A DNA stretch of 64,000 nucleotides from Bacillus sp. FJAT-28004 (lineage in GTDB: Bacteria > Bacillota > Bacilli > Paenibacillales > Paenibacillaceae), in contig NZ_LGHP01000001.1 of NCBI RefSeq assembly GCF_001280845.1, forward strand, positions 365,904-429,903, written 5' to 3'. The notes under the pieces are model-generated. The model saw only the letters and a program-made list of their open reading frames with translations, had not been told where the DNA came from and searched no databases. A program made the translations under genes and the position numbers. Every line of letters starts with the position of its first letter. Within the stretch, counting starts at the first letter, position 1. Below, piece after piece: positions 26,980 through 36,019 of this stretch.

Positions 26980-27888
26980 ATGAAAAAAGTGAGAAAAGCC
27001 ATTATCCCCGCCGCAGGACTCGGTACCCGGTTCTTACCGGCAACCAAAGCGATGCCTAAAGAAATGCTTCCAATCGTCGATAAGCCTACTATTCAGTACA
27101 TTGTAGAGGAAGCGATTGAGTCAGGCGTTGAGGATATCATCGTCGTAACTGGTAAAGGGAAGCGTGCAATTGAGGATCACTTCGATATCGCATTTGAGCT
27201 TGAGCATATATTAGAACAAAAAGGTAAGTTCGACATATTGGAAAAAGTAAGGAAATCATCAAATGTGAATCTTCACTACATAAGGCAAAAAGAAGCAAAG
27301 GGACTTGGGCATGCGGTATGGTGCGCTCGCAACTTTATTGGGGACGAGCCATTTGCCGTGCTTCTCGGGGATGATATCGTGGAAGCGGAGACTCCTTGCA
27401 CGAGGCAGCTCATTGAACAATATGAGAAAACCGGCCGCTCCGTCATTGGCGTTCAGACGGTTGGCGTGGATCAGACGCATCGATACGGAATCGTTGATCC
27501 AGGACAGCGGGTAGATAATCTTTATGAGGTCAACCGTTTTGTGGAGAAGCCGCCGCAAGGACAAGCTCCTTCCAATCTAGCGATTATGGGTCGTTACGTG
27601 CTCACTCCCGATATATTCGAGTATTTAGGCCAGCATGAGCGCGGAGCTGGAGGAGAAATTCAGCTTACGGATGCCATACAAAAGCTCAACGTAGATAAAG
27701 GAGTCTACGCTTTTGATTTCCAAGGCATTCGCTATGACGTTGGAGAAAAGCTTGGCTTCATTATGACAACGCTGGATTTTGCATTAAGAAATAATGAACT
27801 TAAGTATCAGCTTATGACTGAGCTTGAGGAATTAATGGAACGGGAGCTTAGCAAGCAGTTAATAGCTGGAAGGAGCGAAAGAAGATGA
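26980..27888 (+). CDS. galU: UTP-glucose-1-phosphate uridylyltransferase
   Basis: A 302-residue enzyme making UDP-glucose, precursor for both the polymer and UDP-glucuronate. The nucleotide-binding signature [20 protein letters not shown] opens the protein. VLLGDDIV is the metal-binding region, and FVEKP and [10 protein letters not shown] are the conserved sugar-side motifs. It follows the structured leader and overlaps the next gene by 4 nt (ATGA). Confidence 0.96.
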   Translation: MKKVRKAIIPAAGLGTRFLPATKAMPKEMLPIVDKPTIQYIVEEAIESGVEDIIVVTGKGKRAIEDHFDIAFELEHILEQKGKFDILEKVRKSSNVNLHYIRQKEAKGLGHAVWCARNFIGDEPFAVLLGDDIVEAETPCTRQLIEQYEKTGRSVIGVQTVGVDQTHRYGIVDPGQRVDNLYEVNRFVEKPPQGQAPSNLAIMGRYVLTPDIFEYLGQHERGAGGEIQLTDAIQKLNVDKGVYAFDFQGIRYDVGEKLGFIMTTLDFALRNNELKYQLMTELEELMERELSKQLIAGRSERR

Positions 27889-28574
27889 CACCTCCACAAT
27901 ATCAGGATGAAGCGGCAATCGGCGTTTCTGATTACTATTCGAATAGGCGTAACGTTGAGAAAACGATAAGCATGTATTCGATTCTCAAACGTACGATTGA
28001 CATTGTTGGTTCGCTAGTTGGTTTATTCCTGTTAAGCCCGCTGTTTATCATCATCGCTATCCTTATTAAGTGGGAGGACCCTAAAGGTTCTGTCTTCTTC
28101 TATCAGACGAGGATCGGCAAGGATGAGAAGCCGTTTCGCATGTATAAATTCCGCTCGATGCTAACTGGTGCCGAAGATAAGCTAAAGGAGCTGCTTGATA
28201 AGAACGAAATCAGCGGTGCTATGTTCAAGATGAAGGATGATCCGCGCATTACGAAAATCGGCAAGGTGATTCGTAAAACGAGCATCGATGAGTTGCCTCA
28301 ACTGCTGAACGTGCTAAGAGGCGAAATGTCTTTGGTTGGTCCAAGGCCGCCTCTTTCGCGGGAGGTAGCGGAATATACGGAGTACGACAAGCAGCGCTTG
28401 TCCGTAACGCCAGGCTGCACGGGGCTATGGCAGGTAAGCGGCAGAAACAATCTATGCTTCAAGCAAATGGTTGAGCTAGACCTGACCTATATTCAGAAGC
28501 GATGCATTTGGTTTGATTTTAAAATTATGCTGAGAACGGTGAAAACCATAGTCGGTTCTCAGGATGCTTTTTAA
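27885..28574 (+). CDS. Initiating sugar transferase (undecaprenyl-phosphate hexose-1-P transferase)
   Basis: A 229-residue monotopic membrane enzyme of the Bac_transf/WcaJ-PglC family. One reentrant hydrophobic helix lies at about residues 38-62 ([17 protein letters not shown]). The catalytic region follows with [18 protein letters not shown] and [20 protein letters not shown], ending in [15 protein letters not shown]. It attaches the first sugar phosphate to undecaprenyl phosphate. The specific sugar cannot be read. Confidence 0.93.
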   Translation: MTPPQYQDEAAIGVSDYYSNRRNVEKTISMYSILKRTIDIVGSLVGLFLLSPLFIIIAILIKWEDPKGSVFFYQTRIGKDEKPFRMYKFRSMLTGAEDKLKELLDKNEISGAMFKMKDDPRITKIGKVIRKTSIDELPQLLNVLRGEMSLVGPRPPLSREVAEYTEYDKQRLSVTPGCTGLWQVSGRNNLCFKQMVELDLTYIQKRCIWFDFKIMLRTVKTIVGSQDAF

Positions 28575-28576
28575 AG

Positions 28577-28651
28577 AGCTAATGCTTACGAAGATAGTTT
28601 TGCTCCGCAAAACAAGCTAATGCTTACGAAGATAGTTTTGCTCCGCAAAAC
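28577..28651 (+). repeat. Tandem pair of identical 37-bp hairpin repeats
   Basis: Two identical 37-bp copies (28577-28613 and 28615-28651) are separated by a single A. Each contains the hairpin GTTTTGC-TCC-GCAAAAC. They fill the gap between the sugar transferase and the next glycosyltransferase; the second copy ends just before its ribosome binding site. There is no T-run after the first copy. They may be a local duplication or a member of a dispersed repeat family. Confidence 0.85.
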
Positions 28652-28669
28652 TTTGAGGAGTTGATAAAA

Positions 28670-29785
28670 ATGGCAAGGATCCTGCATATTTCGGAGTTTA
28701 CTAAGGGCGGCATCGAGACGCACTTGAACGAGGTGCTGAGCTACCAAGCGAGCAGACATGATATTTATCTTATGGCTTCTGAGCAGAATTCCAGCCCTGA
28801 ATCGCTTCAAATTAGCCAAGATCGATTGTGCTTGTACCCTTACAAGAGAAAGCCTGCTTATTTTGTGAAAGCCATAAAAGCTATTCATCGTAAGGTAAAG
28901 GAATTTAAACCTGATATTGTACATGTACATGGAACGTTCGCAGGTGTTTTCCTGCGGACGTTGTTTTTTTTCAAGAGTCAGCGTCCGATCGTCATCTATA
29001 ACGCACATGGCTGGGCATTTCTGATGGATATTAAGCCGTGGAAGCAGCGGGTATTCGCCTTAGTTGAGAAGACGATGGCACTTAGGACCGATTTCATTAT
29101 TAACATTTCCAAGCATGAATATGAGAAGGCAATGCATTACGGACTGCCAGCGGCCAAATCGGGAGTCGTCTATAACGGTGTTTCAGATACGTCAGCATTG
29201 AGCAAACCTCCTTTTGAGACTGATCCTGGCATGATTCATTTACTTTATGTAGGGCGCTTCGATCGTCAGAAGGGTTTTGATCTGCTGCTAGAGGTGTTCA
29301 GCGAGCATCGGTTCACGAACGTTCGTCTATATTTGGTTGGCGATACCGTGCTGGAGGAAGTTGAATATATCTTTCCTGAGAACACGATTAAGATCGGCTG
29401 GGTAGATAATTCTCAGATTGACCGTTATATGCAATCCTGTGACGCGGTAATCATTCCATCACGCTGGGAAGGCTTTGGCATCGTCGCCATTGAAGCACTG
29501 CGGAATAAGAAGCCGGTCATTGCAAGCAATCGAGGCGCGCTTCCGGAAATTATTAGCGATGGCGTTAACGGGTATGTATTTGACTTCGACAATAAGCAAG
29601 AGCTGGCGGATATCATTCATGAACTGGACAAGTCGAAACTGAAAGAGCTGGGACTAGCCGGATGGGACATTTTCCAAGAGAAATTCCATTCAGATAAAAT
29701 GAATAACCAAATCGAGCGGCTATACGAGGAAGCCTTGCAAAAACAAAGCAAATCGTTCTCCTCCGCCGTCAAAAAATACGTCTAG
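28670..29785 (+). CDS. GT4-family glycosyltransferase
   Basis: A 371-residue GT-B enzyme of the polymer repeat-unit pathway. The N-terminal acceptor domain opens with ARILHISEFTKGGIETHL. The donor domain has LLYVGRFDRQKGFDLLLEVF and the nucleotide-sugar motif SRWEGFGIVAIEAL (E-x7-E). ATG 28670 has GAGGAG 9 nt upstream; a TTG at 28661 is less likely. Donor and linkage are unknown. Confidence 0.92.
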   Translation: MARILHISEFTKGGIETHLNEVLSYQASRHDIYLMASEQNSSPESLQISQDRLCLYPYKRKPAYFVKAIKAIHRKVKEFKPDIVHVHGTFAGVFLRTLFFFKSQRPIVIYNAHGWAFLMDIKPWKQRVFALVEKTMALRTDFIINISKHEYEKAMHYGLPAAKSGVVYNGVSDTSALSKPPFETDPGMIHLLYVGRFDRQKGFDLLLEVFSEHRFTNVRLYLVGDTVLEEVEYIFPENTIKIGWVDNSQIDRYMQSCDAVIIPSRWEGFGIVAIEALRNKKPVIASNRGALPEIISDGVNGYVFDFDNKQELADIIHELDKSKLKELGLAGWDIFQEKFHSDKMNNQIERLYEEALQKQSKSFSSAVKKYV

Positions 29786-29806
29786 ATTTACGGGGATGAA
29801 GAGAAG

Positions 29807-31192
29807 ATGAGCCAAAGCTTGCAAAGCAATCTAGTGATTAAAGCTAAATTAGCCAAAAAAGAAGAGAAGGAACAGATCTTTTTGGCGATTTATTTGTGCT
29901 TTTTGCTGGTGCTGACCGTCTACCAGGATTTCCCGTTAGTTAATATGATCGGCGAGATCGGCAGGTCACCCATTATTTTGCTAGTTCCGTTTTTTGTGTT
30001 TTGTGAAATTGGGCTGCTGGCGAAGCATAAGCGGGTGATGCATGGCACCATGCTGCAGAAGTATATATTCGGGTTTATTTTGTATTTGAGCTTTATCAGC
30101 ATTGTGTATTTGCTTATTCAATTTATTCAAGGCAGCTATAGCTTCGGCTCAGAGGGGCTGCTCGGCAAAGCGATAAAGGTGCTCATTTATTTTGTGCTCA
30201 TTCTGCTTTACATCAGGCATATGCAGCTCGTTTTTTCCAAAATCACAAGCTTTAAAACGCTGTATGGCTGTTTCCTTGCGATCGTTACGCTGCTGACGGC
30301 CATCATGATTTTGGAGCTTATGAGTATGCCGAACGCATTCACGTATTTGCATGCAGGGAACAATCCCTATTGGAGGGTCAGGATGCTAACCTCGGAGAGC
30401 AGCACGACGGGCTCTATCGTTGTGGTGTATGCATCCATTCTGGTGTATTTAACGAAGTATTTAAATCGCTTTGGCAGGACGCTAACGATCGTCTATGCTT
30501 CAGGTTTTTTTCTATTTTACTTATTTATTACAGGTTCCAAAGGGTTTATGATTATCAGCTTATTCACGCTAGTCGTGACCATGATCAAGTTTTTGGATTT
30601 TCGGAAAAAGAAAAATTTTATTTTGCTCATCTCAGTCGTTCTGGCCATGTATATGTTCATCACTAATTTTTCTGCGGGGCTGGTCAGCTCGTTCAGTAAT
30701 GACATCGAAAACTACACATCTTCCTACACGCGTATGGGAACGATCATTATCTCGCTGATTACGGTGTTTCACAATCCGCTCGGGGTTGGCACAGGAGCAT
30801 ATCTCATGTATTTCGATAAGTATGTGAATGATTCGATCAGCATGATGTCCCATTTCTATTACAATACATTTGGCATCAGCCAAATTAATGCGGGGGAGCT
30901 GTTGCAATATTCGGGTTCGGATAAAAACTTAGGCGTCAAATCAGGCTTTTTCCAATGGATTATGTTTGGCGGGCTTTTCGCGGTCTTGTTCTTCTATCTG
31001 CTTGCCAAAAACCTGATCGTCAAAGTGAAATCCAGCTCTATTCTATTTCTTGCCTTAGTCTTTATCTTATTTTCAATGCTCCTCGTTTCCTTGGAGATTA
31101 AATATGAGATTTGGCTGCTCTTTGCTTTTATTAGTCTTTATTTAGGCAAAAACGAAATACAACAACCAAAAAGGTCGGGGATATCCAAATGA
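29807..31192 (+). CDS. Wzy-like polysaccharide polymerase / O-antigen ligase-type membrane protein
   Basis: A 461-residue polytopic protein with roughly ten to twelve hydrophobic segments and a large extracellular loop in the C-terminal half. That loop contains NPLGVGTGAYLMYFDKYV, a pattern (NP-x-G-x-G) seen in O-antigen polymerase/ligase proteins. It is the only such protein in the locus, so it should polymerise repeat units on undecaprenyl diphosphate. The first 30 residues are charged and cytoplasmic. It overlaps the next gene by 4 nt. Confidence 0.8.
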   Translation: MSQSLQSNLVIKAKLAKKEEKEQIFLAIYLCFLLVLTVYQDFPLVNMIGEIGRSPIILLVPFFVFCEIGLLAKHKRVMHGTMLQKYIFGFILYLSFISIVYLLIQFIQGSYSFGSEGLLGKAIKVLIYFVLILLYIRHMQLVFSKITSFKTLYGCFLAIVTLLTAIMILELMSMPNAFTYLHAGNNPYWRVRMLTSESSTTGSIVVVYASILVYLTKYLNRFGRTLTIVYASGFFLFYLFITGSKGFMIISLFTLVVTMIKFLDFRKKKNFILLISVVLAMYMFITNFSAGLVSSFSNDIENYTSSYTRMGTIIISLITVFHNPLGVGTGAYLMYFDKYVNDSISMMSHFYYNTFGISQINAGELLQYSGSDKNLGVKSGFFQWIMFGGLFAVLFFYLLAKNLIVKVKSSSILFLALVFILFSMLLVSLEIKYEIWLLFAFISLYLGKNEIQQPKRSGISK

Positions 31193-32358
31193 AAATGCTT
31201 GTGGTATGCAGTGATTTTCCCTATCCCGCCGATCATGGCGGTAGGGTAGACACATGGGGGAGAATCAAGGTTTTGGCTGAGCTTGGCTGGAAGCTGCATT
31301 TGCTCGTCTGCGGCAAGCAGATGCCATCCAAGGAAGAAATGGACACGGTATATGAATACGTGGAAAAGATTACACTTTGTGATCGAAGACGCAAGCTAGC
31401 TGATTTACTGCATGTTATTCCGATGCAGGTGCAGTCGCGAAGTGAGCTCAGGAACGTAGAGCTGGCAGGGGATTACGATTATGTTCTGCTTGAAGGCGAC
31501 TACGTGTATCCGGTTTTGCAGAACCCGAAGATCAAGCATGACACAGTCATCCTGCGGGTGCATAACGATGAAGCGGTATATTTCAAGGCGCTTGCCAAAA
31601 GCACTAAAAATGTCGTCCACAAAATGTATTACCACATGGAAAGCAGTAAATTCACGGTTTTGCAGAAAAAAATGCTGCAGAAGGTGGATAAATACTTGTT
31701 TATATCGAGCAAGGAGTTTGAAAGCTTCCGAAAGCAGCATCCTGCTGCAAAAAGCTTATTCCTGCCTCCTCCGGTAACGAAGGGCAGCTTCGAGGCAAGT
31801 GATTTCCGCAGCAAGCATGTCGTATTCATCGGATCCTTGTTTATGCCAAATAACAGAGAAGCGATTCAGTGGTATCTGGAGCATATACACCCGCTGATGC
31901 TGAAGGAGCCGAATTATAAGTTTATCGTGGCAGGGAACAGCAGAAAACAGAGCCTCAGCTGGCTCGATAGCTACAACCTAACGAACGTCATTGTACATGA
32001 CACGCCGAAGAGTTTGGATGAGATTTATCGGAGCGGCTATTTATTTGTTAATCCGATGCAGAACGGAGCGGGCGTCAAGCTGAAAACGATTGAAGCTATC
32101 CAGAATGGCTTGCCGGTTATCTCGACCTCCATCGGCTACGAGGGGACAGGTCTTGTGGATAATGAGCATATTATGGTCGCTGATCGACCGGAGCAATTTT
32201 ATGGGAAAATCAAGCAGCTATTCGATAATCCGGAAACGGCCAAATCGTTGCTGGAGTCGTCGCAAAACTTCTTGCGCACGCATTACAACCATAAAGAAGT
32301 GCTTAACACGTATATTCAATCCTTGAACGTCAGTTATCCAGTAAAGCAGGTGCTCTAG
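31189..32358 (+). CDS. GT4-like glycosyltransferase
   Basis: A 389-residue GT-B protein. It begins MKMLVVCSDFPYPADHGGRV, as in many family 4 enzymes of polysaccharide loci. The C-terminal domain has HVVFIGSLFMPNNREAIQWY and the conserved NPMQNGAGVKLKTIEAIQNG, where the first Glu of the usual E-x7-E is replaced, as in the subgroup using N-x-G-x-G-x-K. Start ATG overlaps the polymerase stop (ATGA). Confidence 0.88.
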   Translation: MKMLVVCSDFPYPADHGGRVDTWGRIKVLAELGWKLHLLVCGKQMPSKEEMDTVYEYVEKITLCDRRRKLADLLHVIPMQVQSRSELRNVELAGDYDYVLLEGDYVYPVLQNPKIKHDTVILRVHNDEAVYFKALAKSTKNVVHKMYYHMESSKFTVLQKKMLQKVDKYLFISSKEFESFRKQHPAAKSLFLPPPVTKGSFEASDFRSKHVVFIGSLFMPNNREAIQWYLEHIHPLMLKEPNYKFIVAGNSRKQSLSWLDSYNLTNVIVHDTPKSLDEIYRSGYLFVNPMQNGAGVKLKTIEAIQNGLPVISTSIGYEGTGLVDNEHIMVADRPEQFYGKIKQLFDNPETAKSLLESSQNFLRTHYNHKEVLNTYIQSLNVSYPVKQVL

Positions 32359-32359
32359 A

Positions 32360-33493
32360 ATGAGTCGAAGTAAAACGAATGTTTTGTTTGTTACCCATGC
32401 GGATAAAAAGGGCGGAGCTGAGCAAAGCCTGATTCATTTAATTAATTACTTGGATACGTCGAAATATCGGATTTTCTTGTTAAGTCCGCGCGATGCGACG
32501 TATCTAAATGAAATTAGATCGGAATATGTTCATTTCCCGCTGCAGCTGGGCAGCATTAAGAAAAAATTAGGCTTAGGTTATATAGAAACGGTTCTTAAGA
32601 TCCAATCATTTGTGCGTAAAAATCGTATCGACATCGTTCATGCAAATGGCTGGCGAGCACCTTGGTATACAGCTCCACTGAAGTTTATGACGAAGAGCAA
32701 GCTGATCTGGCATCACCGTGACTATACCCATTTGCGTATGTTCAACCAAGTGCTGCCGCGGTTTTTTGATCGGGTTATTTGTATCTCGCAATTTGTAGCG
32801 AATTCGATTAAGGGCAACAACAAGACGATTATTTATAACGGTGTTGATCCAGAGCTTGCTTTGACGAGGAAGAGCAGGGACTTTATGGAGGATGATACGC
32901 TAGTGATCGGCACGTTCGGGCGTATCGTGGAATGGAAAAGATACCATCTCATGATTGAGGCGGTGAAGAAGCTTTCGGACAGCAATCGGAACAATTGGAA
33001 GCTGCTCATCGTGGGTGACGCTTCAGTTGACGGGTCGGATGACTATTACAATGACATGATCAAGAAGGTGCTGTCATACGGCTTGGAGCATCATGTTATC
33101 TTCTATGGCTACAGTAAAAAACCGCTTGATGTGATGAAGGAATGTGATTTAACGATAAACTTCTCGCTTAACGAGCCGTTTGGGAGAGTCATTATTGAAT
33201 CGATGCTCGTACAAACGCCAGTTATCGTTGCGGATTCTGGCGGAGCGCCAGAGATCATACATCAGACGAGAGGCGGCTTCATCGTGAAGGATGGCGATGT
33301 GGAAGAGCTGTATCAGACGATTCGGAGCGTGTACGACCAACAGGTTGATTATGAGGAATTATCGAGTCAAGGTTATACGAGCGTGATGAATGACTTTAAT
33401 ATGTGCTCCATTGCGAAGAAGGTGGAGTCGACGTATCGTGAGCTGCTCGCGCCAAACCTAAAATCGGAAGCGGCAGGCGGGATGGTCAGATGA
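32360..33493 (+). CDS. GT4-family glycosyltransferase
   Basis: A 377-residue GT-B enzyme starting 1 nt after the preceding gene. The N-terminal domain has THADKKGGAEQSLIHLINYL and VHANGWRAPWY. The donor domain has VIGTFGRIVEWKRYHLMIEA and FSLNEPFGRVIIESMLVQTP, with the E-x7-E pair. It overlaps the acetyltransferase gene by 4 nt. Probably adds one sugar of the repeat unit. Confidence 0.92.
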   Translation: MSRSKTNVLFVTHADKKGGAEQSLIHLINYLDTSKYRIFLLSPRDATYLNEIRSEYVHFPLQLGSIKKKLGLGYIETVLKIQSFVRKNRIDIVHANGWRAPWYTAPLKFMTKSKLIWHHRDYTHLRMFNQVLPRFFDRVICISQFVANSIKGNNKTIIYNGVDPELALTRKSRDFMEDDTLVIGTFGRIVEWKRYHLMIEAVKKLSDSNRNNWKLLIVGDASVDGSDDYYNDMIKKVLSYGLEHHVIFYGYSKKPLDVMKECDLTINFSLNEPFGRVIIESMLVQTPVIVADSGGAPEIIHQTRGGFIVKDGDVEELYQTIRSVYDQQVDYEELSSQGYTSVMNDFNMCSIAKKVESTYRELLAPNLKSEAAGGMVR

Positions 33494-34059
33494 GTACCTT
33501 CAATCAAATAAGTTTCGGCAAGCTGCTGGCCGTACTGAAGGGGGCAGCTATTCTTCCGATCAAGACGAGTGCAGTTGGCAGGCTTGGACGGATTTCCGGG
33601 AAACTTACCTTGAGAAACAAAGGTCGGTTCATTGTTGGCAAAAATGTTTCCTTCCACTCGAAGCCGTTGCCTTCATCGATTTCCGTTGAGAAGCAAGCGG
33701 AGCTTTGGGTCGGGGATAATGTGTTTTTTAATTATGGCCTCGATATCGGCTGCACCAAGTCGATCCGAATCGGCAGCAATACGATTATCGGTCCGATGGT
33801 GAACATTATTGATACGAACTTTCACCCCGTTGATATGGAGGATGGTGCAGGCAGCAAAGACATCATCATTTCGGATAATGTGTGGATTGGACGCGGTGTT
33901 GTTATTTTGCCTGGCGTAACGATTGGCCGTGGCTCGGTCATTGCGGCTGGCAGTATCGTAACAAGGAATATTCCGGAAAATGTGCTGGCAGGCGGTGCTC
34001 CCGCAAAGATTATTCGCGAGCTCCAGATCACGAAGGAATGGGTTCGCAGATATAACTGA
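33490..34059 (+). CDS. Left-handed beta-helix acyltransferase
   Basis: A 189-residue hexapeptide-repeat acyltransferase. Repeats run from about residue 60 (LWVGDNVFFNYGLDIG) through IGSNTIIGPMVNII and the catalytic-type His in DTNFHPVDM. The coil ends with NVWIGRGVVILPGVTIGRGS and the closing NIPENVLAGGAPAKIIR. It probably O-acetylates a sugar of the exopolysaccharide, comparable to WcaF/EpsO-neighbour acetyltransferases. Acetyl-CoA as donor is the family norm. Confidence 0.92.
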   Translation: MSTFNQISFGKLLAVLKGAAILPIKTSAVGRLGRISGKLTLRNKGRFIVGKNVSFHSKPLPSSISVEKQAELWVGDNVFFNYGLDIGCTKSIRIGSNTIIGPMVNIIDTNFHPVDMEDGAGSKDIIISDNVWIGRGVVILPGVTIGRGSVIAAGSIVTRNIPENVLAGGAPAKIIRELQITKEWVRRYN

Positions 34060-34074
34060 AGGGAGCGTAATGCC

Positions 34075-35100
34075 ATGAAAGTATGGATGTGGCCAAAATC
34101 AAGCGAGTTGAACTTTTATAATGATTTGTTGACTGATTCACTCAGCAGTGCAGGCATGGAAGTCAAGGATTTGAAGCATGGCAAGCTTATGCTTCAGGTC
34201 GGACAAGCGAAGGCGGGTGATATTGTCCATATTCACTGGATGCATCATGCCTATCAGAATAACAATCCGCTGCTGTTCATTGTGAAATCGATCATTTTTG
34301 TCATGACGATGCTTTATTTGAAACTGCGGAACGTGCAGCTGGTATGGACGATACATAATCTATATCCGCATCAGGTGAAGTATAAGCGGCTGGAGCGGTT
34401 CATGCGAACGCTCATTTGTAAATTTTGCAGCAAGCTGCTGGTTGCCTCTGAGTCGATCAAACGTAAGGTCATGATGGAATTCGGAGTTCCAGCAAGCAAG
34501 CTCTTTGTCGTGAAGCACGGTCATTATCTTGGCGTGTACAAGCCGGCAGGCTTCAATTTTAGAGAGTCTTATGGCATCAGCAAGGAAGCTGATGTTTATT
34601 TGTTTTTAGGCGCGATCAAAGCTTATAAGGGTGTCGAGGATTTAATTGAAGCCTTTAATGCATGCAAGACTAGAAATACCTATCTGATCATTGCCGGCAA
34701 AGCGGACAAGCAGATGGAATCGTATTTGAAGCGTGTAGAGGATAAGGAAAATATTATTTTGGATTTACGATTCATTCCGAATGAAGCCGTTGCTGACTTG
34801 ATTAGCGCCGTCGATGTGATGGTGATGCCGTACAAGGAAATCACGACCTCGGGCTCAGCGATACTTGGCCTCTCGTTCAGGAAGCTCATCGTCATGCCGG
34901 ATAATGATTTTATTGATGAGTACTTTATGGAGGATATGGTCGTGAGCTACAATCCAAACGACTATAACGGCCTCGAGAATGCGATGAAAGCTGCGTTAAA
35001 TGTGAAGAGAGAACATAAGACGCCAAAGTATGAAGAGGTGCTTAAGGAACTCGATTGGGGCTCGATCGCACAAAGGATAAAAAATGTTTACCAAGGATAG
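34075..35100 (+). CDS. GT4-like glycosyltransferase
   Basis: A 341-residue GT-B protein with a short N-terminal domain (HIHWMHHAYQNNNPL, VWTIHNLYPH). The donor half contains YLFLGAIKAYKGVEDLIEAF and, before the C-terminus, VMVMPYKEITTSGSAILGLS. The last motif is typical of exopolysaccharide transferases close to EpsF/GumH-type enzymes. A hydrophobic stretch near residue 65-85 may give membrane association. It starts 15 nt after the acyltransferase, behind GAAGGGAG. Confidence 0.88.
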   Translation: MKVWMWPKSSELNFYNDLLTDSLSSAGMEVKDLKHGKLMLQVGQAKAGDIVHIHWMHHAYQNNNPLLFIVKSIIFVMTMLYLKLRNVQLVWTIHNLYPHQVKYKRLERFMRTLICKFCSKLLVASESIKRKVMMEFGVPASKLFVVKHGHYLGVYKPAGFNFRESYGISKEADVYLFLGAIKAYKGVEDLIEAFNACKTRNTYLIIAGKADKQMESYLKRVEDKENIILDLRFIPNEAVADLISAVDVMVMPYKEITTSGSAILGLSFRKLIVMPDNDFIDEYFMEDMVVSYNPNDYNGLENAMKAALNVKREHKTPKYEEVLKELDWGSIAQRIKNVYQG

Positions 35101-35110
35101 GGGATAAAGG

Positions 35111-36010
35111 ATGAAGGTAACGGTGGCCATCTGTACCCATAACCGGGCAAAGGATACGGGAGAGGCAATAGAGAGCGTGCTTGATCAAAGCTTTGAGCGG
35201 GAGCAAATCGAAATTGTCGTTGTCGACAATCGATCGACAGACAATACAGCAGAAGTAGTTGGTAAGCTTGCGCATCGTTTTGGTTCTAACATTCGGTATA
35301 TTTTTGAGAATAGGCTTGGCTTGTCGGTAGCCCGCAATCGTGCGATTAAGGAGGCTAACGGCGAATACATTCTGTTCCTAGATGATGATGCACTTGCCTC
35401 TCGCGACTGGGTACGGCATATCGTGGAGGTGTTTGAGAGCGATGCGGCGATTGGCTGCGTAGGCGGCAAAATTGATCCGATCTGGGAAGCGGCTGAGCCG
35501 GACTGGATTCCGGAGGAGCATCGTTCGGTATTCACGATTCTTGATTATTCAAGCGTTGTGAAGGAAATGCCTGCACCGTCCATTCCTTATGGCGCAAACG
35601 TTGCTTTTCGAACAAGCGTTTTTCGGACAATTAAGCCATTTCGAGAGGATCTTGGACGGGTAGGCACGAACCTGCTCTCGAGTGAGGAAAGCGAATTAAT
35701 CGCACGGCTTCGCGAAAACTACAAAGTGTTTTACACGCCTTATGCGGCTGTTCAGCACAAAATCGCCAAGGAAAGAACGACAAAAAAATGGTTTTTGAAG
35801 CGGATCTTCTGGCAAGGAGTGAGCGATGCGGTCAAGCGGCAGGACAGAAGCCTCGTTGCAATCGTCAAACATGTGATCCGAATGATTCAGGCGATTGGAA
35901 CGTCCTTGCTGTCGATTTTTCATTTCAAGAAATTTATCAGCCAAGTCGTGAAAATATGTTATCGCAACGGGTCACTTGTCGGCATTCTGCGTTATAACGG
36001 TAGGGGTTGA
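35111..36010 (+). CDS. GT2-family glycosyltransferase
   Basis: A 299-residue GT-A fold transferase. MKVTVAICTHNRAKDTGEAI is the family 2 entry, followed by VVDNRSTDNT and the metal-binding LFLDDDALAS (DxD). The C-terminal ~90 residues are basic with one hydrophobic helix, likely peripheral to the membrane. It is the only inverting GT2 enzyme among four GT4-like ones in the locus. Confidence 0.93.
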   Translation: MKVTVAICTHNRAKDTGEAIESVLDQSFEREQIEIVVVDNRSTDNTAEVVGKLAHRFGSNIRYIFENRLGLSVARNRAIKEANGEYILFLDDDALASRDWVRHIVEVFESDAAIGCVGGKIDPIWEAAEPDWIPEEHRSVFTILDYSSVVKEMPAPSIPYGANVAFRTSVFRTIKPFREDLGRVGTNLLSSEESELIARLRENYKVFYTPYAAVQHKIAKERTTKKWFLKRIFWQGVSDAVKRQDRSLVAIVKHVIRMIQAIGTSLLSIFHFKKFISQVVKICYRNGSLVGILRYNGRG

Positions 36011-36019
36011 CGGAAAGCT

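Noticed and set aside
28577..28651. CRISPR repeat pair
   Set aside because: The 37-bp copies are separated by only one base.
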